The notes beneath the pieces were generated by a model. That model did no database searches. It was not told the origin of the DNA and saw only the letters and a list, made by a program, of their open reading frames with translations. A program made the translations under genes and the position numbers. Below, one piece after another: positions 25,699 to 34,014 of a stretch of DNA of 64,000 nt (positions are counted from its first letter, which is position 1; every line of letters begins with the position of its first letter). Origin of the DNA: Bacteroides neonati (GTDB lineage: Bacteria > Bacteroidota > Bacteroidia > Bacteroidales > Bacteroidaceae); NCBI RefSeq assembly GCF_000499785.1, contig NZ_HG726020.1, positions 870,388 through 934,387 on the forward strand. Direction: 5' to 3'.

Positions 25699-26388
25699 AT
25701 GCATGTATTCTATACTCCCGATATACAAATAAAAGCCGAACTTCCCGAAGAAGAAGCTCAACACTGCATCCGTGTTTTACGCTTAACAACAGGCGATGAA
25801 ATAACCCTAACCGATGGTAAAGGCAGCTTTTATCGCGCAGAGATAAGTGCTGCAACCAACAAACGATGCATGGTAACCATTCTGGAAACAATCGGTCAAG
25901 ATCCCTTATGGGAAGGGCATTTGCACATTGCCATGGGGCCAACCAAAAACATGGATCGCAACGAATGGTTTGCCGAGAAAGCAACAGAGATAGGGATGGA
26001 TGAACTGAGTTTCCTCAACTGCCGGTACTCCGAGCGAAAAGTAATTAAAACCGAACGCATCGAAAAGATATTGGTTTCGGCTATGAAGCAATCACTCAAG
26101 ACACGTCTTCCCAAGCTGAACCCGATGATAGACTTCGACAAGTTTATCGAACAGAAGTTCGACGGTCAAAAGTTCATCGCTCATTGCTACGAAGGCGAAA
26201 AGCCCCTATTGAAAGATGTTTTTAAAAGAGGCGAAGATGCATTGGTGTTAATCGGTCCCGAAGGAGACTTTAGCGAAGAAGAGGTTAAAAAAGCACTGGA
26301 TAAAGGCTTTGTGGCAATCAGCCTAGGCAAGTCAAGATTGCGCACAGAGACTGCTGCTTTGGTAGCCTGTCATACGCTACATATGTAG
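25699..26388 (+). CDS. rsmE: 16S rRNA (uracil-N3)-methyltransferase
   Basis: 229 residues, near the usual length. It methylates U1498 of 16S rRNA (E. coli numbering). An N-terminal PUA-like domain (HCIRVLRLTTGDEITLTDG) precedes a SPOUT trefoil-knot domain with GPEGDFSEEEV and SLGKSRLRTETAA, which bind S-adenosylmethionine. Gaps of 6 bp upstream and 28 bp downstream place it in the MFS-nuclease-rsmE series. Confidence 0.95.
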   Translation: MHVFYTPDIQIKAELPEEEAQHCIRVLRLTTGDEITLTDGKGSFYRAEISAATNKRCMVTILETIGQDPLWEGHLHIAMGPTKNMDRNEWFAEKATEIGMDELSFLNCRYSERKVIKTERIEKILVSAMKQSLKTRLPKLNPMIDFDKFIEQKFDGQKFIAHCYEGEKPLLKDVFKRGEDALVLIGPEGDFSEEEVKKALDKGFVAISLGKSRLRTETAALVACHTLHM

Positions 26389-26416
26389 AGTAACAACATT
26401 TTAAATCTAAGATAGT

Positions 26417-27973
26417 ATGGTAAAGAATTTGATTTCTCGTCTCTCGGTACTGATTGTACTGATTGCTTTTCTGGCAGCTTGTTCTAAAAAAGCGGAATAC
26501 ACCCATGTTATTCCTGCCGATGTAACGGCTATTGCAGCCTTCGACTTACAATCATTGCACGATAAAGCCGGATTGAACGACAAGGACAATGCAGCAGCCA
26601 AACAAAAGTTGATAGATGCGCTGAAGAGTGGAGTCAATGCCGCTACCTTTCAGCAACTGGAGAAGATCATCAACAACCCTTCCGAATCGGGCGTCGATAT
26701 AAAGTCACCAATCTATCTGTTTTCGGCTACTTCCTTCCCATACACGACCTTGGCAGCCAAAGTAAACAATCAAGAAAACCTGCGTGCCTCGCTCGATATC
26801 ATGGTCAAAGAGCAAATCTGCCAACCGATAGCAGAAGCCGACGGATACAGTTTTACCACCATCAATGGTAACAGTCTCTTAGCGTTCAGTCCAACCACGA
26901 TCTTACTGATCGAGGTCAGTGGAACCACTCAAACCGAAGAGGTTAAAAAAACACTTACCAACCTGCTCAAACAAACAGCCGATAACAGTATTGAGAGTAA
27001 CCCCGGTTTCAAAAAGATGCAGAAAGAAACAGGAGATGTTACTTTCTTCGCCTCGATGGCGGCTATTCCCGAGATGTATACCAGCCAAGCCAGTATGGGT
27101 CTTCCGGGCAATGTAAATCCGAGAGACGTTATGGTGTTGGGCAACCTTAGTTTCGAGAAAGGAAGAATCGCCTTACAGTTCGAATATTTTTCGGAAAACA
27201 AAGAGGTAGAAGCCATGATCAAAAAGAGCGAAAAAGCCCTGATCAAGTTAAACGGCAATTTATTGAAATACTTCCCCGCCTCTACGCTTGCCTTTGCCAA
27301 TGTAGGAGCCAACGGTACCGAACTCTACAACTTACTGCTCGAGAACAAGGAATTCACCAACAATGTAACGCTGGCACGGGCTGAGGAGATGAAAGAGTTG
27401 TTCGGCTCGTTCGACGGCGACATCGCTGCCGGACTGTTGAATGTATCAATGAAAGAGAATGCCGCCACCTTCCTTCTGTACGCCGATATAAAGAACGACA
27501 AAGTGTTGAAAACGATTTATGCGAACAAACAGTCCTTGAAGCTCGGCAAAGGAGAGGAGTTGCTACAGTTGGGCGATAATGAGTATGTGTATAAATCAAG
27601 AAGCATGAATGTATTTTTCGGCATACGCAACAAGCAACTTTATGCAACCAACGACGAATTAATCTATAAGGAAATAGGCAAAGCAGCCGACAAGTCGATC
27701 AAAGATAGTGGCTACGCTTCGGATATGAAAGGTAAAAATGCATTCTTTGCCATTAACATAGAAGCGATTCTCGAACTACCCATCGTAAAGATGATGATCG
27801 GTTTTGGTGGCGAAGAGTATAAGATGTACGCTACACTCGCCTCTCAACTGTCTTACCTCGAAATAGGTGTCGATGAGAATGGCAAAAGCGAAATGGCACT
27901 TGTACTGAAAAACAAAGATATCAACGCACTCAAACAAATAACAGACTTTGCCAAACAGTTTGCAGGCATGTAA
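26417..27973 (+). CDS. DUF4836 family lipoprotein
   Basis: 518 residues. A lipoprotein signal ends in LAAC (Cys22), so the protein is membrane-anchored, probably in the periplasm or on the outer membrane. The long mature part has the DUF4836 pattern (THVIPADVTAIAAFDLQSL near the start; FFGIRNKQLYATND; MKGKNAFFAINIEAIL). The function is unknown. It is followed, 10 bp later, by a MacB-like ATPase and its permease. A lipoprotein plus ABC pair of this kind may act in envelope lipoprotein or lipid traffic; that is inference. Confidence 0.88.
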   Translation: MVKNLISRLSVLIVLIAFLAACSKKAEYTHVIPADVTAIAAFDLQSLHDKAGLNDKDNAAAKQKLIDALKSGVNAATFQQLEKIINNPSESGVDIKSPIYLFSATSFPYTTLAAKVNNQENLRASLDIMVKEQICQPIAEADGYSFTTINGNSLLAFSPTTILLIEVSGTTQTEEVKKTLTNLLKQTADNSIESNPGFKKMQKETGDVTFFASMAAIPEMYTSQASMGLPGNVNPRDVMVLGNLSFEKGRIALQFEYFSENKEVEAMIKKSEKALIKLNGNLLKYFPASTLAFANVGANGTELYNLLLENKEFTNNVTLARAEEMKELFGSFDGDIAAGLLNVSMKENAATFLLYADIKNDKVLKTIYANKQSLKLGKGEELLQLGDNEYVYKSRSMNVFFGIRNKQLYATNDELIYKEIGKAADKSIKDSGYASDMKGKNAFFAINIEAILELPIVKMMIGFGGEEYKMYATLASQLSYLEIGVDENGKSEMALVLKNKDINALKQITDFAKQFAGM

Positions 27974-27983
27974 CATCGAACTT

Positions 27984-28628
27984 ATGAACACCATCCACTT
28001 ACAGCAAACACTTCCCCAAGTGTTTGCTGATCGCAATTCGGTCACATCAGACGTTTGGCATCAGGATTTGCTTTTCCGCAAAGGAGAAGCCTACTTGATC
28101 GAAGCCGCTTCGGGTACCGGAAAATCATCGTTATGCAGTTACATTTATGGTTATCGAAACGATTTCCAAGGTATTATCAACTTCGACGAAACCAACATCA
28201 AAGCGTTCTCGGTGAAACAGTGGATTGATCTGCGCAAACACTCCCTGAGTATGCTGTTTCAGGATCTGCGTTTGTTTCCGGAGCTAAGCGCATTCGAAAA
28301 CGTGCAACTAAAAAATCAGTTAACAGGCTACAAGAAGAAAAAAGAGCTAATCGCCCTGTTCGAAACACTCGACATAGCCGATAAGCTGCATACAAAGGTC
28401 GGAAAGCTCTCTTTCGGGCAGCAGCAACGTGTTGCTTTTATCCGTGCACTTTCGCAACCTTTCGACTTCATTTTTCTGGACGAACCGATAAGCCATCTCG
28501 ACGATGCCAACGGCCAACTCATGGGGCAAATGCTTCTGGAAGAGGCAAACAGGCAAGGAGCCGGCATCATCGTTACCTCTATCGGCAAACACATTGACTT
28601 ACCCTACAACACTCTACTTAAGCTATGA
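27984..28628 (+). CDS. ABC transporter ATP-binding protein (LolD/MacB-like)
   Basis: 214 residues from the ATG at 27984; an earlier in-frame start overlaps the preceding gene. Walker A is AASGTGKSS, with Ala for the usual first Gly. A Q-loop (LFQDLRLFPELSAFENV), signature LSFGQQQRVA and Walker B FIFLDEPISHLDD follow. The switch histidine may be the one in GKHIDL, since the usual THD is replaced by TSIG. It overlaps the permease gene by 4 bp (ATGA), so the two subunits are translationally coupled. Confidence 0.9.
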   Translation: MNTIHLQQTLPQVFADRNSVTSDVWHQDLLFRKGEAYLIEAASGTGKSSLCSYIYGYRNDFQGIINFDETNIKAFSVKQWIDLRKHSLSMLFQDLRLFPELSAFENVQLKNQLTGYKKKKELIALFETLDIADKLHTKVGKLSFGQQQRVAFIRALSQPFDFIFLDEPISHLDDANGQLMGQMLLEEANRQGAGIIVTSIGKHIDLPYNTLLKL

Positions 28629-29827
28629 AACTAGTCTGGAAACTCCTCCGCCAACACATCAGCATCGGGCAACTGTCCGGTTTCTTCCTGGCCAATCTTT
28701 TCGGCATGGTTATCGTGTTAGTTAGTATTCAGTTTTATCAAGACATCCTTCCGATGTTTACCGAAGGCGATAGCTTCATGAAGAAAGACTACCTCATTGC
28801 TACCAAGAAGATAAGTACGCTGGGCAGCTTTGCCGGTAAGAGCAATGCCTTCTCTGCACAAGATATCGACGAACTGAAAGCGCAGCCCTTTACCAAATCG
28901 GTAGGTACCTTTACTCCTTCTCAATTCAAGGTATCGGCAGGGTTGGGTATGGAAGAGGCAGGCATCCGCCTCTCTACCGAGATGTTCTTCGAAGCTGTTC
29001 CCGATAAGTATGTAGACGTCAGTCTCGACAAATGGCACTTCGATGAGCACACACATACCATCCCCATTATCATCCCACGCAACTACCTGAATCTCTATAA
29101 TTTCGGTTTTGCGCAAAGCCGAAACCTTCCCAAACTATCCGAAGGGGTAATGAGCCTCATACAGATGGATATCGTGTTGACAGGCAACGGACGAACGGAG
29201 CGGTACAAAGGCAATATCGTAGGCTTCTCGAACCGTTTGAATACGATATTGGTTCCACAATCGTTCATGACCTGGGCCAATAAAACCTTTGCCCCCGATA
29301 CCGAAGCGCAACCTTCGCGCTTAATTATTGAGGTGAGCAACCCCGCAGACGCAGGGATAGCTAAGTACTTCCAACAGAAGGGATACGAAACCGAAGATGG
29401 CAAACTCGATGCGGGCAAAACGACTTATTTCCTGCGCCTCATCGTAGGCATTGTGTTGGGTGTAGGCCTGTTTATCAGTATTCTTTCGTTTTACATACTT
29501 ATGCTGAGCGTTTTCTTATTGCTGCAAAAGAACACAGCTAAGCTCGAAACCCTGTTGCTCATCGGCTATAGCCCCACACGCGTAGCACTCCCCTATCAAT
29601 TGCTTACGCTGGGATTGAATGCCGTTGTGTTGCTTCTGGCGGTCGGATTCGTAAGTTGGCTCCGCAGCTTCTATATGGATACACTTACACTTTTGTCACC
29701 CCAATTAGAAGCCGGTACACTTTGGCCGACCATCGTTGCCGGAACCCTTTTGTTCTGTCTGGTGTCGGGAATCAACCTGATTTTAATCAAACGAAAAGTG
29801 ATGTCCATCTGGATGCATAAAGCATAG
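28625..29827 (+). CDS. ABC transporter permease, FtsX/MacB-like
   Basis: 400 residues with one N-terminal transmembrane segment (FFLANLFGMVIVLVSIQF), a periplasmic domain of about 220 residues, and three C-terminal transmembrane segments (about 275-390; LGVGLFISILSFYILML, PYQLLTLGLNAVVLLLAVG, VAGTLLFCLVSGINLIL). This 1+3 topology is that of MacB/LolC/FtsX-type mechanotransmission permeases, not of importers. With its ATPase and the DUF4836 lipoprotein it forms a three-gene unit. The substrate is unknown. It ends 11 bp from the convergent GDYXXLXY gene with no visible terminator. Confidence 0.88.
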   Translation: MKLVWKLLRQHISIGQLSGFFLANLFGMVIVLVSIQFYQDILPMFTEGDSFMKKDYLIATKKISTLGSFAGKSNAFSAQDIDELKAQPFTKSVGTFTPSQFKVSAGLGMEEAGIRLSTEMFFEAVPDKYVDVSLDKWHFDEHTHTIPIIIPRNYLNLYNFGFAQSRNLPKLSEGVMSLIQMDIVLTGNGRTERYKGNIVGFSNRLNTILVPQSFMTWANKTFAPDTEAQPSRLIIEVSNPADAGIAKYFQQKGYETEDGKLDAGKTTYFLRLIVGIVLGVGLFISILSFYILMLSVFLLLQKNTAKLETLLLIGYSPTRVALPYQLLTLGLNAVVLLLAVGFVSWLRSFYMDTLTLLSPQLEAGTLWPTIVAGTLLFCLVSGINLILIKRKVMSIWMHKA

Positions 29828-29838
29828 CCGAAGTCCGG

Positions 29839-30345
29839 TCAAGGAATCAAGCGGAAACGATCATCGTAAAGCCCAACCAGAATACTGTTGCCATCGCTGT
29901 CTACTCGCAATCCGCCGTAGACTGCTTTGGTGTAGGGTTCTCCTTTCCCCTCTTCGAAGAAAAACGATTCGGCACCGAGTTTCAACAAGTCGAAATACCC
30001 TTTGTGGTATTTAATAAGTTGTTCATTCGCAGCCAATTCACTTTTATCGGGTTGAAGCCGCACAATCTTAGCTACCCGGTTACTATCCAGCACAATAACG
30101 GCATATCCTCGCCAAGGAACAAGGGCAAAACTGTCGGCAAGATGGTTTTGCTTGATATCGGAAACCTCATAATTGAGTGCCATATAGTCACCCTGCATCA
30201 ACGAACGCGGGTCGACAGGAGCCAACCGAAACAAGACCAGTTCGCCCTCTTTGAGCGTTTGCTCCTTGCGAACGACCGACCAGTTAAAATAAGCCAGCAA
30301 CAAGATCAGATTGCCCCCGATGAGCAGCCATTTATATTTCTTCAT
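29839..30345 (-). CDS. GDYXXLXY domain membrane protein
   Basis: 168 residues from MKKYKWLLIGG; two ATGs a little upstream are possible. One N-terminal transmembrane anchor (LLIGGNLILLLAYFNWSV) is followed by an extracytoplasmic domain with the naming motif SLMQGDYMALNYEV. The family is found with DUF2157 and DUF4401 proteins, exactly as here, and its role is unknown. The start overlaps the end of the DUF4401 gene by 14 bp, so the genes are co-translated. Confidence 0.9.
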   Translation of the reverse strand: MKKYKWLLIGGNLILLLAYFNWSVVRKEQTLKEGELVLFRLAPVDPRSLMQGDYMALNYEVSDIKQNHLADSFALVPWRGYAVIVLDSNRVAKIVRLQPDKSELAANEQLIKYHKGYFDLLKLGAESFFFEEGKGEPYTKAVYGGLRVDSDGNSILVGLYDDRFRLIP

Positions 30346-31312
30346 GATCATTCTTCTTTTTAGTAAAGTAATAATAGGTAAGCAGCAGCACAATACCCGT
30401 CAGAACGAGTATCCCCGACTTGGTTAAGAGCGTTAATTGCAGATCATAATAATACTTCACGATCACGTACATGACTAGCAGCAAGCTGGCTACCGTCTCT
30501 ACATTATACCCGTAGCCAAAACAGAGCAGCAGCAAGAGCAATGCACCCGATAAGTAAGGAGCAAAAACAGTGGGAACGAGCAGTGCCGCACAGACCACAT
30601 AAACCCATACCTTCGTCCGGACACTTTGCACGTCCATCGTCTTCATGATCCTCCGAAGCATCAGCACCATACCTACCCACGTAACAACCGAAAGAATACT
30701 AACCGAGTTGTTGAACACATAGCCAATACCCGACATCCACACCACTCCAACGGCAAAGGAGAGAAAGAACCCAGCATGCAGCGCACGAAACAATCGCCTC
30801 ATAACAGAGTATCCGGCTACGATCCTTGCTTCGAATGTGTTCAGTAAGAAGAATACAATCCCCATCAGCAGCACCACAAACTGACTGGATTCAATCGCGT
30901 CCGCCCCATTCATAACCAGGCCGGTAAAAGCCGTATTGAAAAGAAGCACCGCAAGCGTAGGAAAGAAGCCCCCTCGGGAGAGAAAAAAGGTTGCTACGGC
31001 GATGAGCATAAAGACGATGCAAATCAGATAAGTATTCCAATGCGCAACCGTCATACCCGCCAGCAGTGCCACGCAACCTGCCACATAAAAGGTAATAATA
31101 GAGGTATCCAGAAAAAGTTGGTGAATGATTCGATTGCCCACAACGGATGCCCCGATGGCACAAACACCCACAACAAGCAATGCCGCCTCGGAGCGAGCTA
31201 TATCCGATAGTATCAGAAAGCCAATTAAACACAAAGCGGCCAACAATCCACCCACCACCGAGAGCACCCGTACGGCGAGGTTAGAAGCAGGGTTATTGAG
31301 CTGTTGTTCCAT
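30332..31312 (-). CDS. DUF4401 domain membrane protein
   Basis: 326 residues, almost all hydrophobic, with about 10 transmembrane helices (VVGGLLAALCLIGFLIL, ITFYVAGCVALLAGMTV, ALLLLLLCFGYGY) and a basic C-terminal end KKKND. It is the middle gene of a three-gene membrane operon, overlapping the DUF2157 gene by 20 bp upstream and the GDYXXLXY gene downstream. The function is unknown; the constant association of the three families suggests one membrane complex. Confidence 0.9.
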   Translation of the reverse strand: MEQQLNNPASNLAVRVLSVVGGLLAALCLIGFLILSDIARSEAALLVVGVCAIGASVVGNRIIHQLFLDTSIITFYVAGCVALLAGMTVAHWNTYLICIVFMLIAVATFFLSRGGFFPTLAVLLFNTAFTGLVMNGADAIESSQFVVLLMGIVFFLLNTFEARIVAGYSVMRRLFRALHAGFFLSFAVGVVWMSGIGYVFNNSVSILSVVTWVGMVLMLRRIMKTMDVQSVRTKVWVYVVCAALLVPTVFAPYLSGALLLLLLCFGYGYNVETVASLLLVMYVIVKYYYDLQLTLLTKSGILVLTGIVLLLTYYYFTKKKNDHEEI

Positions 31313-32273
31313 ATCCTTGCTTTTTTAGTTTAACAATCAACGAAACAATCGCAGTAGTGCCGGCTACCATCATCCCTCCCATCAACAAGATGATACTTAT
31401 ATCAAGCTGCTTTTCAAACATCCTAAACAGCGCGGCATTCAATACCAATAAGAGACAAAACAGGATTGTAGCAATATAAAACAACTGCTGTCTGCGAAAG
31501 CCCCAAAGCAGCCCACCGATACAGACCACGATCAGGAGCAAAAGAGAAGCCTTCGAGCTATGGGTGTTACTCAGTATATAGATCATCGCATTCAGGGTAC
31601 CGCTAGCGAGCCCGGCCAAAGCTACCGTATTGATAAACCATACGTTTCGCTGCTCTAATTTTTTCTTGATAAGTAAGCTCTCGGCAATGACAACGGAGAG
31701 AAGACAAGTCAGTATAGGTGCATTCTCGATCAGTATCCTCACCCCTTGATCCGAAACAGCCACTTGTTCTTTGTAAAGGTATATAGTGATATTGGTCAGT
31801 GCTATCCACAATAGCCACAACGGAGCACAACGACCTGCAACAGCCCAAAGTGTAACGAACAGTGTCCAACCGAAAAAGAAATCGTATGCATTGGCACCCG
31901 TCTGGTAAATTTGTCCGTACACTGCAAAAAGTGCACCGACTAAGACCGAGGCTGCGGTAAGTAACACTTGCTTCATCGACACACTCCACCGGGTAAAAAG
32001 CACTAGAGCGATAGTAAGAATCAGCATCGCTTCGATAAGCCCCAGTTTAATGAATTTATGTAGCTCCGCCCAGTTATAAGCAAAGAAGAAAACAATTCCA
32101 CTCACCATGAGCGATACTCCCAAAACAGGAAGTAGTATACGGAAAAACTGCTTCCATTGCGCACTATCGGCATACACATGCTCGCGAAGGAGCTGTTCCA
32201 TGCCGCGCCAACCGACTTCGGAACCGACTGAATAAATCTCTTTTCGCTCTCTTCTCGTCTCATCCATAAGCAT
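31293..32273 (-). CDS. DUF2157 domain membrane protein
   Basis: 326 residues. A short cytoplasmic N-terminal part (GWRGMEQLLREHVYADSAQW) is followed by about 10 transmembrane helices (LLPVLGVSLMVSGIVFFFAY, LTAASVLVGALFAVYGQIYQ). The segment AVYGQIYQTGANAYDFFFGW is typical for DUF2157. It heads the DUF2157-DUF4401-GDYXXLXY operon. The start may be the first ATG or the one two codons on. The function is unknown. Confidence 0.9.
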   Translation of the reverse strand: MLMDETRRERKEIYSVGSEVGWRGMEQLLREHVYADSAQWKQFFRILLPVLGVSLMVSGIVFFFAYNWAELHKFIKLGLIEAMLILTIALVLFTRWSVSMKQVLLTAASVLVGALFAVYGQIYQTGANAYDFFFGWTLFVTLWAVAGRCAPLWLLWIALTNITIYLYKEQVAVSDQGVRILIENAPILTCLLSVVIAESLLIKKKLEQRNVWFINTVALAGLASGTLNAMIYILSNTHSSKASLLLLIVVCIGGLLWGFRRQQLFYIATILFCLLLVLNAALFRMFEKQLDISIILLMGGMMVAGTTAIVSLIVKLKKQGYGTTAQ

Positions 32274-32464
32274 TGATGTGTTTCAGCGTAAGTTATGAAT
32301 TTATATAGTTAGCAAAAATAAAGAAACAGTTGATTATCAAACTATTTTCTCTAAATTCTTATGTAAAATTAAGAAAAAACAGATTGATAAAATCAAAACA
32401 AAGACGGTTAAACTTCTTATTATCAATCAGATGACAATGGCTTCATCGACTATCCATGCGATTA

Positions 32465-32585
32465 CTTTTCTTGGTTTACAAAAGAAGCATTTTAACGGTG
32501 CGTTAAAATACTATTCTTGGTATCAAAGAGTACGTATTCTTTGATGCCAAGAGTATATACTTTTGGTGGGTAAGAGATAGGGAAG
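32465..32585 (-). repeat. Dispersed intergenic repeat, copy 2
   Basis: Read on the minus strand, the order is ACCAAAAGTATATACTC, a hairpin (CTTGGCATCAAAGA / TCTTTGATACCAAG, 14 bp with one wobble pair, 32516-32529 and 32538-32551) around a TACGTAC core, TTTTAACGCACCGTTAAAAT, and ACCAAGAAAAG. The same landmarks in the same order make up copy 1 at 3600-3716. The hairpin is the best preserved of the set. Confidence 0.6.
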
Positions 32586-32823
32586 AAACAGAACTTGTTA
32601 ATAATGTTAAAATAGAAATGTACAATCGAAATATTCATTCTTACAAATATATGTGTTAAATGATAAAAGCAGTCACGATTAAGTTAAAGAAAACACATTT
32701 AGCATAATAGAAATAAAAAAACAAGCATAACCAATTGATTAATAACGCATTTATTTACATTTGCAATCATATTAAACTACTTATTAATTAACTTCAAGAA
32801 AGACTTTAAGCATATAATATGTC

Positions 32824-32925
32824 ATGCATATTGTAAAAGGAATATCTAGTAATTGTACTGTTGGGTTAGATGCACTAGGTCTATGGTCAGAACAAAATGC
32901 AAGTATTTCATTTTTCAGGCTTTAA
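32824..32925 (+). CDS. Possible 33-residue peptide
   Basis: ATG at 32824 opens MHIVKGISSNCTVGLDALGL and ends FRL at 32925, 27 bp before the next gene. It resembles no family I know. It has one cysteine and no double-glycine leader. Being so short in AT-rich DNA it may be chance or a gene remnant; its position at the head of a decayed export cluster is the only reason to list it. Confidence 0.2.
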   Translation: MHIVKGISSNCTVGLDALGLWSEQNASISFFRL

Positions 32926-32952
32926 TGTGTTTATAATAAATCATAGAACAGT

Positions 32953-33561
32953 ATGAATAAAGTTGTCATATTTTTAATCTTTGCATTCAGCGCAATCGGT
33001 GCGCTGAGTCAACCCATCATTATCAAAAAGGAAATAATTAATAATGATACAGTAACCTGGACGGAGGATGACAACACAATAAGTAAGACGAGCAAATATA
33101 TACGCGTATGTATTTCAAGCGATATGGTCAAACCTTCCACTATCATAGGACCCGAAGCCGCTTTAGCCTATGTTGTCGGGAAAACCCCTTTTAAACCGTA
33201 TACTCTTCCTTACCATGTTGTTAGCCAACTTACGTTAGAAGAAATTCGAGTGTTATTAGAGAGCAAAAATCATCAGCCTATGTTTTTTAGCTTTATTTTA
33301 GATACAAAAGGTAAGGTGACTAACATTAAATTCTTTTTTAGCTCGGATATTGCCTTTAAGTTTTCTTCTGGTGAAATAAGTAGAATTAGAAATGCCATCA
33401 AAAGTAAATTTGAATTCAATAATGATCCAGATTACACACTGTATAATTATGTGAGTTATGGCTGTTATATTAAAAAAAAAGACATCATTTCAATATTTGA
33501 ACAACTTATAAAATACTACACAAAAGAAAACACGCCCAATGAGCACGAACAGCCGCGATGA
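32953..33561 (+). CDS. Exported hypothetical protein, TonB-C-like fold possible
   Basis: 202 residues with a signal peptide (MNKVVIFLIFAFSAIGALSQ). The segment SFILDTKGKVTNIKFFFS with the following ISRIRNAIKSKFEF recalls the C-terminal domain of energy-transducing TonB-like proteins, but without a proline-rich linker or membrane anchor, so this is only a resemblance. Its last codons overlap the next gene by 23 bp. It lies at the start of the decayed export cluster and appears intact. The function is unknown. Confidence 0.6.
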   Translation: MNKVVIFLIFAFSAIGALSQPIIIKKEIINNDTVTWTEDDNTISKTSKYIRVCISSDMVKPSTIIGPEAALAYVVGKTPFKPYTLPYHVVSQLTLEEIRVLLESKNHQPMFFSFILDTKGKVTNIKFFFSSDIAFKFSSGEISRIRNAIKSKFEFNNDPDYTLYNYVSYGCYIKKKDIISIFEQLIKYYTKENTPNEHEQPR

Positions 33562-33981
33562 GATTATTGATTTCGTCCACAGTCATTGCCCAATGTCAGA
33601 TATAGTTGGCATTATGCTGACAGGAAGCCATGCAGACCATACAGATAGTGATAATTCGGATATTGACATCATTGTTATATCCATGATCTCAAGCAGGCAG
33701 ACGCACGAGAATATAAATATTTCAACTGAAAATTCTCTCGTGTATACTTAATGGATGAAGGATGTTGGTAATATAGTGGACAGATTAAAATCTCTAAATA
33801 TAAAGGTATTTAATGCAATGTTGTCTTTAAGTCTCCTAGTAGCATTGGACTTACTGGCCGCATTACATCCTTAATACCAATAAAGAAGAGACTATTTGAA
33901 ATAAAGCCGTCAGACTGGGGAGAGATCACAAAAAACAATATTATTATAGATCTTTTTGAATCAAAACACACACTTTTATAA
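33539..33981 (+). pseudogene. Nucleotidyltransferase-domain gene, broken
   Basis: The first 50 codons encode the Pol-beta nucleotidyltransferase signature: GIMLTGSHADHTDSDNSDID contains the G-S and D-x-D metal-binding motif of this fold. The frame then drifts to a stop at 33751. Beyond it another frame (about 33733-33981; LMDEGCW, then SLIPIKKRLFEIKP, ending ESKHTLL) reads like coding sequence but has two in-frame stops. I read the whole as one decayed gene. Its original role in the cluster is unknown. Confidence 0.55.
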
Positions 33982-34014
33982 ACAAGTACTAATTACATAT
34001 TAATATTTACATCT

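Larger units (their letters stand above)
32274..32952. other. AT-rich gene-poor stretch at the left edge of the accessory island
   Basis: These 679 bp contain copy 2 of the dispersed repeat (32465-32585, inverted relative to copy 1) and a 33-codon frame at 32824-32925 that I list separately. The remainder is AT-rich with no recognisable signal or gene. Composition shifts here from the flanking housekeeping DNA to the AT-richer island. Confidence 0.55.
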
